This document shows positions 34,363 through 44,860 of a DNA stretch of 64,000 nt, piece after piece. This stretch comes from Stomorhina lunata. Taxonomy: Eukaryota; Arthropoda; Insecta; Diptera; Rhiniidae. Made by a program: the position numbers and the translations under genes. The stretch spans positions 4,136,001 to 4,200,000 of the forward strand of contig OW121740.1 of NCBI GenBank assembly GCA_933228675.1, given 5' to 3'. The stretch's first letter is position 1, and each line of letters opens with the position of its first letter. The notes under the pieces were generated by a model. That model was given only the letters and a program-made list of their open reading frames with translations, was not told the origin of the DNA and did not search any database.

Positions 34363-36040
34363 GAGTTTTTTGGTTATACTAAAAATTGGAAAATTGTGTG
34401 TGGTCTTTCTTTCGAGGAACTAGTGCTATATGTTTCTTTGTCTTTTAACGCCCAAAAGTATGCAACATTTTTAATACATTCCTTAATATATGTATCCTCC
34501 TTATATATATTGCATTGAAAATTGTAAACCTTTAAGTAAAATTTAAAATGTTTGCATATTTTGGTTCTCAAATTTTGAGCCCAATTCGAAGTAGATATTT
34601 AATTTAATATGTGGCATAATTTTAGGTGTGAAATAATTGCTTAAAGGGTCCAAGTACTGACTTTATTTAATAATCTATTATAGTTTTTATAAGATGTTAA
34701 TTTCGACACTTTAATTCACACTTAAAGAATAAGAGTTTAGTTCAATTGCCTACTTTAAGGGAGCCCAAAATAATAACTTAGCCAGTTAGTATTGCCGACA
34801 TAAATTTAAATTTACAAAAATTATTTGTATTTATAGAAAAAGCTAAAGCAAATTAATCACTTTTTTCCTCCGTTTTGTAATTTTTTTTTCAATATATAAA
34901 TTTCTTATCTTTTTATTTTTCGAATAATTTAAAAAAATTTAAGCTACAAATATAAAGCACTAACACTGAAAGATAAAATATATTACAAGCTCGTGTTATT
35001 TTTTTTTTATTTCCCCAAAACTTTTAGTTTATTTGTTTTTTGTCCTTTTTGTTGTAGAGCCCTCAAAAATTTACCAGCTGTTATGTCTGAAGGCTTAATT
35101 CACCAAAAAAAAAGAATGTCTGAAACCAGAATTTGGTGCCCAGGCATAAATATAATCAAAATATATACAAAAGAAAAAACTTTGTTCTTTAGCTGTTTTT
35201 TTTTTGATATTTAGCCTAAACGTATATTATTTTTTTGTTTAATTTCTTTTTAGCATATTTTGTGGCGCCGAAAACTTTATGTTAATTTTTATCTTAACTT
35301 TAGAAATATAATTTTTTTCTGGCTAAAAACAAAGCAATTAGTAAACTCCCTTATTTGTTTTCCTTCTAAAAAAATTTGAACAAAAAAAAAAAAAAAAACT
35401 TCTAAAATATTTTCTTAATATTCTTCAAAATATTTGAGTGAAAAAAAAAATGTTTAATTAAAACAATGAAAAAATTCAAATATAGCAAAATATGAAATTA
35501 TAAAATAAATAATTTCTTTTTGTTTACCTTTAATTAAGCAGTTTTTTTTATGAAAAAAAATGTAAAGAAAAATTTTGGAATTAAGTCTTTTATTAAAAGT
35601 TTTTAAGCTTTATTGCAAAATTGAATTCAGTTTAATTGATTTTTAAGGCTTAAAACTTTTAAAGCAAAAGTATGTAATCAATAGACCATAAATCATTAAA
35701 ATTAAAAATTAAAATTTTCTCAGAAATTATGTTATTCATTTTTGCAATAAATAAATTTTTATTTTTTAGTTTATTCGGATGGAATTAAAGATATTAAGGG
35801 GATCGATAATTACAGTTAGTTTTCAAAATTTAAGGAAAAGATAAATTTTTAATATTATATTAATAATGTGGATGTAAAGTCGCTTATGATTTCAAATAAT
35901 CAATGAATTTTTATTTCTACTAAAAATAATGATTGAAAAAACACCTAAAAGTATGCAAAAAATTTTATATTTTTTAAGCAAACTTTCTTTAATTGCAAAT
36001 TTTTTAAAAAATTAAAAAAAAAATCTGAAATTTTTTCTGC
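34363..36040. other. Unique AT-rich DNA
   Basis: No gene supported; several low-complexity frames. Motif copies at 34450-34468, 34748-34762 (minus) and 35943-35958. Confidence 0.6.
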
Positions 36041-36130
36041 AAAATGGATACCAAATTTCAATAAACTTTTTGCATCGAAGTAATTTTGAACATCCCTAAA
36101 GTATACTTCACAATATTCGCTTAAAAGTCT
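36041..36130 (-). mobile_element. Family D, type 1 fragment
   Basis: On the minus strand: AGACTTTTAAGCGAATATTG, AAGTATACTTTAGGGATGTT, TTGAAATTTGGTATCC; left-end interior of type 1 without its TIR, abutting the next copy. Confidence 0.75.
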
Positions 36131-36456
36131 GGGGCCAAATTATGGCATTCGATATCGATCGAAATTTTTGAAAATTTCCAAAACATTTGTATAGCATACT
36201 TTAAGGATAATCAAAATTATTTAAAAGATGCACAGTTTACGGTATTTTAGTGAAGTTATTGGTCAAAAGATGAACAATAGTAAAAGAGTTTTAATTGAAC
36301 AATATACACATTTTTTTAAAAACGAATCAAACTGGATGTCAAATTTCAATAAACTTGTTGCATCGAAGTAACTTTGAACGTCCCTAAGGTATACTTCACA
36401 ATATTTGCTTAAAAGTCTGAGGTTTCGATCGATATCGAATGCGGTAATTTGGCCCC
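36131..36456 (-). mobile_element. Family D, type 1 TIR element (minus)
   Basis: GGGGCCAAATTATGGCATTC at the left and TGCGGTAATTTGGCCCC at the right. Interior is type 1 in reverse (TAGCATACTTTAAGGATAAT near the left; TCCCTAAGGTATACTTCAC near the right). 326 bp. The minus frame at 36263-36529 is translated repeat. Confidence 0.87.
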
Positions 36457-36494
36457 TGAGTTTACGATGGATATCGTATGCGGTAATATGGCTC
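36457..36494 (-). mobile_element. Extra D terminus
   Basis: TTTACGATGGATATCGTATG followed by CGGTAATATGGCTCC is a diverged type 2 right end directly after the type 1 end. Confidence 0.6.
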
Positions 36495-36705
36495 CTACTT
36501 TTTAATTCAGCCCCGAACAGGAAATGCATTAGTTAAAGAAATTTTATATAGCCTGATACCCAATAACCAGTGGTTGGCTGAGTTTTGAAGTGAACCGCTT
36601 TTTTTTAAATATATTCTTAAAAGTGGGTCTGGCCGGGGATCGATCTTGGGACCTCTGTTATGCTATGCAGATGACTAACTTGCTATATGACTATTCATGC
36701 GAATA
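36495..36705 (-). mobile_element. tRNA-headed SINE, copy 4 (5' part)
   Basis: On the minus strand: CTGCATAGCATAACAGAGG, AAGATCGATCCCCGGCCAG, then ACTGGTTATTGGGTATCAGG as in copy 2. It breaks off at the D terminus, so the rest of the body is gone. The first G of the B box is changed. Confidence 0.72.
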
Positions 36706-37045
36706 AATTTCTCTACTAAAACATGTAAGAAAGAACATTTTTGTATATTGGAAGTCCTGTGCAACAAAGGTTCTAATATGAGAGTATGCGACAAGTATAG
36801 ACCTATGTCACAAAACTTAGCTGTGTCACAAATTTAGTTCAATAAAATTTTCTATAGTTATTTTAGCTGATATAAGATTTTTTTTTATAAATCTAAGTAA
36901 AAATTTAGATTTGTAGCTGTTGTAGTCCAAATCTTAGATCGCACAGATAGTCCTGTAATTAGCGACATTGTACCCAAGTGAATATTGTCTTGCCCAATTT
37001 CATTAATTTTGTGTTTTTTATAAGTTCAAGCCTGACAGCCTCGCA

Positions 37046-38089
37046 GGGGTAAAATCGATGCATTCGATATCGATAGAAAACTCAAAATTTTAGGCAAATA
37101 CTGTTTAACATACCTTAAAATAATTTATGTTGCAAAAAGTTTATTACATATTAATATCTAAGCATATACACTCAGAATATTATGTAAGTAAAATTAACTT
37201 AAAATGTAATTTGAAATGAATGAATATTCATTTAAAAACCGGTCAACTGATTTTTCATTCAAATTCAATAAATATTTCATTTAAATTTAACTGACAAATA
37301 TTTAAACTACATTTTCAGTTTTAAAAAGGGAATATTCAGTTGTTTTCAAAAAAATTACTGACAAAAATTTAAACTACATTTTTAGTATAAAAAACGGAAA
37401 TTTTCATTTATTTTTAAAAAATTTAATGGTAAAAAACTACGTAAAATTTCCGTAAAACGGAAAATTTTCATTTGTTTTTGTAATTAACGTAACATAAAAG
37501 ACGAAACCATAAAAAAGTTATATCCTTTAAGGCATCAAAAAACCAAACAGACAAAACAAAGTTTGTTGTTTGCTTAGGCCATACCCTGTGATAGGCGGCC
37601 AGTATTACAAAAAGTTTCTTCAGTAAGCAAACCTAAGATACTTAAGGAAAACCAATAATTCAACAAATACGAATTATATTTGATACAATAATAGAAAAAA
37701 TATATAAAAACTAAACAACTGATATTTTCAAATGTTACGGATTTTCAGTATTTTTTTGTAGGTTGTTTTTTAAACAAATGTGTAAATATGTTAAAAATCA
37801 ATTTTCATATAAATTTAAATGAATATTCATTTGAAAACAACATAACCGAAAATTTCCTAAACAACATACAATCAGTTACTGTAATAATTTCCTGAGTGTA
37901 CGTTTATTTATCAAAAACTTCTTCGTTTAAATGAAATTCTTATGCTATCAGGAAACTCTTGACAAAAACGTTACAATGAAGTAAACCTTATAAGTGGAAT
38001 ATTATTAAGATTATCCTAAAAGTATGCTATCAAAATGATTCTGTAATATCTTACATTTTGATCGATATCGAATGGGTCAATTAAATCCC
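37046..38089 (-). mobile_element. Family D, type 2 element split by family E
   Basis: Left part 37046-37168: GGGGTAAAATCGATGCATTC then GATATCGATAG, ending TATCTAAGCATA. Right part 37899-38089: TATGCTATCAGGAAACTCTT, AAGATTATCCTAAAAGTATG, TTTGATCGATATCGAATGGG. The ends restore one element once the 730-bp insert is removed. Confidence 0.78.
37169..37898 (-). mobile_element. Family E TIR element, copy 2 (nested)
   Basis: CACTCAGAATATTATGTAAG to AATAATTTCCTGAGTG, 730 bp, flanked by TA on both sides. Reverse complement of 14307-15036 with few differences by eye. No coding capacity. Confidence 0.9.
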
Positions 38090-38228
38090 AAATATAAATA
38101 AAACGACTTATAGTGTAATTATAAGTCGAACGTTGTACCTAAAGGAGGGTCTCAGGCTAATATGCCTTAACCATCAGCACAAACTTGTAATAACCTTCCC
38201 ACCACTGGTAGCGTAGAATACAAATATA
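38090..38228 (+). repeat. Decayed family A 3' end
   Basis: AAAGGAGGGTCTCAGGCTAA, ACCATCAGCACAAACTTGTA and CCTTCCCACCACTGG follow the family A order AAAGGTGGGTCTGAGAC, ACATCAGCACAAACTTATAA, CCCTTTCCACC. A 9-bp inverted repeat CGACTTATA / TATAAGTCG lies just upstream at about 38103-38127. Confidence 0.6.
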
Positions 38229-39381
38229 AGTTTTTTGGAGTCTATGAAAAATTTTTTGCATTAAAAATTTTTATAATTTAGTTTTGAATTTAAATTTTAA
38301 AAACATTTTTAACTAATTTATCCTATTTATCTATTTTAAAACACTAATTTCCCATGTTTTCCCTACTTATAACTTATCCTTTAAAAAGTAAATAACCATT
38401 TTCTCATTAGTTTAAAAGATTTCCTTTCAAAAAATCTTTAAATTTTGATTATTATAGAATTCTAAACATTACAAAATATAAAAAATATGTTTCATTCACA
38501 TTTTGACTCTTTCAACTAACATTTTATATAAATTTTTTTACCACAATAAACATCCTTTTTTTGCCTTAGCATAATACAACAGACTTCTAGACAATTTTGA
38601 CATTCATCATAAAGTTTTTAGGTTAGTTTTGTCGTCTATAACCTACATTTTTCTTGCAAACACACACACACACACAAGCACGTACATACACACCTATGTA
38701 AACAGAAAAGGACTTGTATATAAAATATTGTATAACTTTTTATGATTTTCTCTGTGTTTTCTTATATAAAAAAAGTGACATACAGCTGGAGGTTATTTGT
38801 AGTTCTTATACACATATTTGTTTGCATACCCAAGGATATGAAGCTTTAATAATTCTTTATGTTTAAGTTAATTGAAATTTTACAAAGGAACTTAAATAAA
38901 TATTTATTTGTAGTAAAATATGTATGTACCTACAATATTTTATTTGGGTTGTACCATCATAAAACAAACTATGGAATTTTGTAACAAATACTTGGACAAA
39001 TTAAGGGGTTCACAAAGGTTATTATTGTGGGCGTTTTGTTAAATTGTGGCTAAGTTTTAAAATAACAAGATTGTTAACTAAAATGTTTGGGATTAGATAG
39101 AACGGAAATATTTAAATAATTTTGTATCACAAAGAAATTTTGAAATATTTTTAAGCGTTTGTCTATTAACTATTTTGTGGTTAGATTTATTTTACCTAAA
39201 TGTTTTCATTTTTTTTCCACAGATTCATTTATACCTTGATACCTAAAAATAGTATACATTTATTTGCTTCATTTTATCAGCAAATTTTAACATCTTCAAC
39301 CTTTTTTACCTTTATAAATTTCAAACTAGGTTTTAATGATGCCTTAAACTATGCTACAAATTTTTTATTTTCACCCCTTAA
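38229..39381. other. Unique AT-rich DNA
   Basis: No gene recognised. CA microsatellite at about 38660-38676. The frame at 39200-39415 runs into the piggyBac-type element and has no domain. Confidence 0.6.
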
Positions 39382-39424
39382 CCCTTATGTGTATGGCAAA
39401 AAAAAATACCTTTAAGAGAATGGC

Positions 39425-39442
39425 AAGGTACCCGGGTACCTA
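39425..39442. repeat. Palindrome AAGGTACCCGGGTACCT, left end
   Basis: Inner inverted repeat of the piggyBac-type element, 30 bp from the TIR; last base mutated (T to A). Expected role: transposase binding. Confidence 0.85.
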
Positions 39443-40457
39443 TGTGGAAAAATTATTGTAAACAAACATTTTTGGAGAAAATAAATGAGTGATCTCGGAA
39501 AATAACTCTGAGAGTTACAATGCACGTTCATTTATAGTAAATAGTAAATCTCAAGGTGAATTCAACGTGGCGGTTGTAAGGATACAAGTCATGGCGAATA
39601 TATATGTATACCATAAATTTGTATTAAGTAAATTAAGTTTCGTACTACAGGAAGATGTAACCTCCAATTTTTCTACATTTGACTCCAATAATCCAAATAC
39701 ATGATATATAACCTTAAAATCGGTTGAAGACTTTTCTATTTATCAAAGGTTTTATAAAATATCCTATGTCCTTGAAGACTCTCCTGAGCATATGCTATAA
39801 AAAAATTATTATTTTTAAAAAACTTTAAAAAGTTTGAATAGTTTTAGGGCTTTATGATATTTAAATACACATTTTTGATGCAATGGGCTAACGATATGTC
39901 ACTTTTGCACAGGACGAAAAAAAGTATTTTGTTCATACCGTTTTAAAAACTCCTTTTTGGTTTTTTAAAATAGATTGTTAAACGAACTCGAAAAAAGTAA
40001 AAAAAAAAGTTCCCGTTATAGTTAGAACCCCCTACAGATTACCACAAAGAAAGAACTAGAGCAATATCTTTAACGGCTTAGTCGTACCTGCGACTTAAAT
40101 TCAAAGGATTTCGACAAAAACATAATTTTTCATCAAAGTTATAAAAAAGCACTTAAATTGTTATATATTAGCAGTTTTTATAAGCAGAACTGAAATTATG
40201 ATTGTTACAACGGATAAAAATATGTTTTTTAGAATACTGGTTGAAATTGGATGTCACTAGCCCTTTAATAACCAGGGTCAAGAATAAAATTTGAAAAAAA
40301 TTCGAAACTATGTATAAAACAAAGAAAATCGTGTAAATCTTGTTTCTACATAAATATTCATATATATAATATTTATAACTAATCTGTCTAATTTTGCTTT
40401 AGTTATCTTTCAATAAAATTTTACTTTTTATTACGGTTTTTTCATATATAATGTATG

Positions 40458-40475
40458 AAGGTACCCGGGTACCTT
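40458..40475. repeat. Palindrome AAGGTACCCGGGTACCTT, internal
   Basis: Perfect 18-bp palindrome about 190 bp inside the right end of the piggyBac-type element. An extra copy not expected from the moth element layout. Confidence 0.9.
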
Positions 40476-40646
40476 GCCGTACGGTTACGTATATAAGATA
40501 TAAATTGCACCACAGCGCCTATACAATATAATTTTTTAGCTTAAAAGCAATAATAATTTAAACTATTTCAATAGTTAGGAGTTCTCAAGAAGTTTGAGGT
40601 TTGTGAACCATCTGTTTCCATTAAAAAAGTTAAGATGAAAGTGCTA

Positions 40647-40664
40647 AAGGTACCGGGGTACCTT
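40647..40664. repeat. Palindrome AAGGTACCGGGGTACCTT, right end
   Basis: Inner inverted repeat 3 bp from the right TIR; one central mismatch (CCGG in place of CCCG). Confidence 0.88.
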
Positions 40665-40684
40665 GGTATACACATAAGGGTTAA

Positions 40685-42178
40685 ACAAAATGCCAGAAAT
40701 GTGTAACAAATTCGCTAGAAATTTGTGGCTTCATAAATCAAAGCATCTATTTTTTTGTTGTTGTCATCTTTTTACACTTTTATAGAAACATTTCATTTTA
40801 CAAAATTCCCCAAAAACAATTTATTTCGTTTAGGAATTTAAGGCTTGTTTTTTAGTTGAATTGAGGTTTAACAAAAATGTACCCACATGTTTGATAACCA
40901 TAAACATCATTTATTTATATTGGAGTTTGGCTAAATATTTTTTTAATTCTCTTCTGGATTTTTAAACTATGTCCTTTTTGATATCCTTGTCTCTTAAAGA
41001 GAATAATTCTTTATATATGTATTTCTTTCAAACAATTAAATCACGACATCTTATTATATGAAAGAAAAAAAAACCAAAATCATCAAGTTTAAGAAAAATC
41101 AAAGTGCCTGCATTATTACGCCATTAGTTTTGAACAAAGCAAAAAAAAAAAAACATAGTAGCTTTCTTGTTCTGAGGGGTAAAAGGTCATTTTACAAATG
41201 GCCATGTAAAGAGAAAAGAAAAACTTCAAATAAAATAAATTGTATACAAATCAAATAAAACCTAATCAAGCAAACAAAAATAAGCTGAATGTTGACAATG
41301 AAAGAATAAGCTTAGAACTAAAGAGAAGTATTATATTATAGAATTTCTTAGATTTAATGGACAAAATAGTCATGGACACTATATAGTTTTGGCAAAATGT
41401 ATTTGTTCTAGGCTCTATACATACTTGTATATATGTTGATGCGAAATACAGAGAAACTCAAATAAATAGCGCATATGTATTTGCTTGAAGAGGAACATTC
41501 GTGACTTTTAAAAATTTTTTTAATAATACGTTTAGGATGAGTAAATATTCTAAATTTCTTTTATAATTATTGTCTTCTAAAGTTAAAAAAAAACATGATA
41601 TATCTCAAATATTATTCATAAAAACTTTGTAAGAAAAACTAACTCAAAGGACCATGGGAGCCTAAAAGCTCCTAAAAAGTATGCAATACGATTTTCTAAC
41701 ACATTTGTTATCATCTCTTTTGTCGCAAATACCAATAATTTGTGCAAGAATTGTTAACTTTTTTCCAAAATAATAGCTTTTGTTTGCTTAAGTTGATTTC
41801 TTATGAATATATTATGAGGCATACTTTTGAGATTTAAACTAGTTATTTGAGTATTGTTTCTTGCAAGGCTTTATAAATACATATTTATTTTCAAGTTTTT
41901 AATATCCAATCATTATTCTATTCTACTACACATGACATATTATCAAAATTTTTTTGTCCTAATTTTTATATGAACTTCTTTTGTAGCCTAAATAATATCG
42001 TAAATTTTGTTAAAAGTAGTTATTTATATGTCATCTTTTTTTTCTTTTATTTCTTTTATATCTTTTATTTCGGTAAACCTTTAATCTTCTGCGGCTGACT
42101 TTATATGGTTCTTATAATTTAAACGACGTGGCAGACTACCAGACACAATTTTTTTCATGGCTTAAATTTTTTAAAAAT
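40685..42178. other. Unique AT-rich DNA
   Basis: No gene supported. Lys-rich frame at 41058-41258 has no domain. Motif copies at 41669-41690 and 41818-41834 (minus). Confidence 0.6.
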
Positions 42179-42456
42179 CCGATATCGATCGAAAACTCAG
42201 ACTTTTAACCAAAGTTCAAAGTTATTTCGATGCAAAAAGTTTATTGAAATTTGGTATCCATTTTGATTCGTTTTTAAAAACGTATAGTTCAATTAAAACT
42301 CTTTTACTACTGTTCACCTTTTGGCAAATAACTTAAAAAATAATATAGTTAACTGTGCATCCTTTAAATAATTTTGATTATCCTTAAAGTAGGCTATACA
42401 AGTGTTTTGAAAATATCTAAGATTTCGATCTATATCGAATGCGGTAATTTGGCCCC
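42179..42456 (+). mobile_element. Family D, type 1 element (left TIR trimmed, internal deletion)
   Basis: Begins CCGATATCGATCGAAAACTC without the first ~20 bases. It lacks the usual AAATATTGTGAAGTATACTT stretch (the first motif copy is deleted) and ends TGCGGTAATTTGGCCCC. The remaining motif copy reads CCTTAAAGTAGGCTATAC. Confidence 0.83.
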
Positions 42457-42721
42457 CGTTTCGGTAAACTAATAACGGGATTCAGTTATTCGAAATTTTG
42501 AAGTATATGTTTTTTTTTTTTGTCGGCATATACTTCATTTTTTGTGTTCAAATTTGAGTTTGTTGGTGTCTGCTGGAGAACACGGCAGTCATTTTTCAAA
42601 CATCTCTTTAAATAGAGTTACAAGTAAAATTACTGAGTTTTAGACTAGTGATCAAGGTTCTAATAAATATGTTTTAGAAATTCCTTAAAGTAAACTATTA
42701 TAATATTTTCCGAATATTAGA

Positions 42722-44240
42722 ACAAAACTGCTATAGAAATAGTAAATTTTTGAAAAATTTCCTATAGAAATAGTAAAGTTTTTAATTTTTTTTTTTTTAA
42801 TTATAAATTTTTTTAAAAACTTCCTATTAAATTAGGAAAATTTTGAAATATTTTTGAGAAAATTCCTATAAAAATAGTAAATTTCTGAAAAATTTCCTAT
42901 ATAAATAGTAAATTTTTTAAAAATTTTCCTCTAAAAATAGTACATTTTTGAAAATTTTCCTATAAAAATAATAAATTTAAAAAAAAAAAAAATCCCAAAA
43001 AAATAGTAAATTTTTAAAAAATTCCAATAGAAATAGTAAATTTTTGAAAAATTTCCTATAAAAAAAGTAAATTTTTGAAAAATTTTCTATAAAAATAGTA
43101 AATTTTTGAAAAATTTCCTATAAAAATAGTAAATTTTTGAAAATTTTCCTATGAAAATAGTAAATTTTTGAAAAATTTCCTATAAAAATAGTAAATTTTT
43201 GAAAAATTTCCTATGAAAATAGTAAATTTTTGAAAAATTTCCTATAAAAATAGTAAATTTTTGAAAAATTTCCTATAAAAATAGTAAATTTTTGAAAAAT
43301 TTCCTATAAAAATAGTAATTTTTTGAAAAATTTCCTATAAAAATAGTAAATTTTTGAAAAATTTCCTATAAAAATAGTAAATTTTTGAAAAATTTCCTAT
43401 AAAAATAGTAAATTTTTGAAAAATTTCATATAAAAATAGTAAATTTTTGAAAAATTTCCTATAAAAATAGTAAATTTTTGAAAAATTTCCTATAAAAATA
43501 GTAAATTTTTGAAAAATTTCCTATAAAAATAGTAAATTTTTGAAAAATTTCCTATAAAAATAGTAAATTTTTGAAAAATTTCCTATAAAAATAGTAAATT
43601 TTTGAAAAATTTCCTATAAAAATAGTAAATTTTTGAAAAATTTCCTATAAAAATAGTAAATTTTTGAAAAATTTCCTATAAAAATAGTAAATTTTTGAAA
43701 AATTTCCTATAAAAATAGTAAATTTTTGAAAAATTTCCTATAAAAATAGTAAATTTTTGAAAAATTTCCTATAAAAATAGTAAATTTTTGAAAAATTTCC
43801 TATGAAAATAGTAAATTTTTTAAAAATTTCCTATGAAAATAGTAAATTTTTGAAAAATTTCCTATAAAAATAGTAAATTTTTGAAAAATTTTCTATAAAA
43901 ATAGTAAATTTTTGAAAATTTTCCTATAAAAAAAGTTTCCTATAAAAATAGTAAATTTTTGAAAAATTTCCTATAAATATAGTAAATTTTTGAAAAATTT
44001 CCTATAAAAATAGTAAATTTTTGAAAAAATTCGTTTAAAAATAGTAAATTTTTGAAAAATTTCCTATAGAAATGGTACATTTTTGCAAAATTTCTTATTT
44101 GCAAAATTTCTAAATTTATAAAAATTTTCCTTTAAGAATAGTAAATTTTTATAAAATTTGCTATAAAATAGAAAATTTTTGAAAAATTTTCTAGAAAAAT
44201 AATAAATTTTGTTAACAATTTACTACTAAAAATAGTTAAT
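42722..44240 (+). repeat. A/T minisatellite array 3 (31-bp, highly uniform)
   Basis: Unit TTTTTGAAAAATTTCC followed by TATAAAAATAGTAAA, exactly 31 bases (start-to-start checked at 43561/43592). From about 43040 to 44070 more than 30 units are nearly identical, with rare CTATGAAAA variants; edges are degenerate. No reading frame. The uniform centre points to recent expansion or homogenisation. Confidence 0.96.
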
Positions 44241-44244
44241 GTTT

Positions 44245-44860
44245 AAAAAATTATGTTGCATACTTTTAGGAGCTTCGGAAAAATAAAGATTTTCGTTGAT
44301 TACGCTGTGCTAGCTTGAAAAAGTAGCAGAGGCGAGCTATAACTACCAAAGATGATTCGGGTATGCTGATTTCAATGAAGGTATTCATTTTTCTATGTAA
44401 GCTCAGATGGGAAAGATATTTGATTTTTTTGTTTGGGAAACCCTAACCACATCATTTTGATTAAAATAGTCCAAAATTTAGAGATAATTCAATAAAATTT
44501 GGCTTATGTGCCTTTCTTGGAACAGGAATAATGTTTTATGGATAGTATGGAGCATACCTTTAGGCTGCGAAAAAATCGATTCCTATAAACCATTTATGAT
44601 GGAGGTACCAAAGATAATGTAGCCATTCAAACTTATTTCCGCCTACATTATTTTTATAGTAAAAAGTACATATGTGCCAAATTTTATTGATTTATCTACA
44701 AACTGAAGACAATTTTAATCATAATAATATCGGTAGGGCTTCCCAGGATTAAAAACTGAATGCCACTATTGATATACGAAATTGTTTCTATTTCGAATGT
44801 CTGTCTAGTGATTTGAAACAAAAATGATATTAAAAAGAGTGTTGCATACTTTTAGGGGCT
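44245..44860 (+). repeat. Decayed family-A-like sequence bracketed by motif copies
   Basis: ATGATGGAGGTACCAAAGAT, ATTCAAACTTATTTCC and TGTGCCAAATTTTATTGATT follow the order of GGGAGGTACCATAAATAATG and GTACGAAATTTCATCAG in family A. Motif copies (minus) at 44257, 44551 and 44842 divide the region into ~290-bp steps. Confidence 0.5.

Larger units (their letters stand above)
39382..40680. mobile_element. piggyBac-type non-autonomous element
   Basis: 1299 bp between TTAA at 39378-39381 and TTAA at 40681-40684. Perfect 13-bp TIRs CCCTTATGTGTAT and ATACACATAAGGG. Next to the right TIR is a 3-bp spacer, then an 18-bp near-palindrome (40647-40664). Next to the left TIR is a 30-bp spacer, then the same 18-bp palindrome (39425-39442). 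The TTAA target, CCC...GGG ends and 13/3 versus 13/30 layout match what is known of moth piggyBac ends (13/3/19 and 13/31/19). A further palindrome lies at 40458-40475. The interior frame at 39489-39704 shows no transposase motifs. Confidence 0.93.

Noticed and set aside
39489..39704. piggyBac transposase remnant
   Set aside because: The frame inside the element shows no conserved transposase motif I could identify; element called non-autonomous.
13890..42456. hAT assignment for family D (CAGGGG-like start at some copies)
   Set aside because: No 8-bp target duplication, and the empty site within family G rules out one at that copy.
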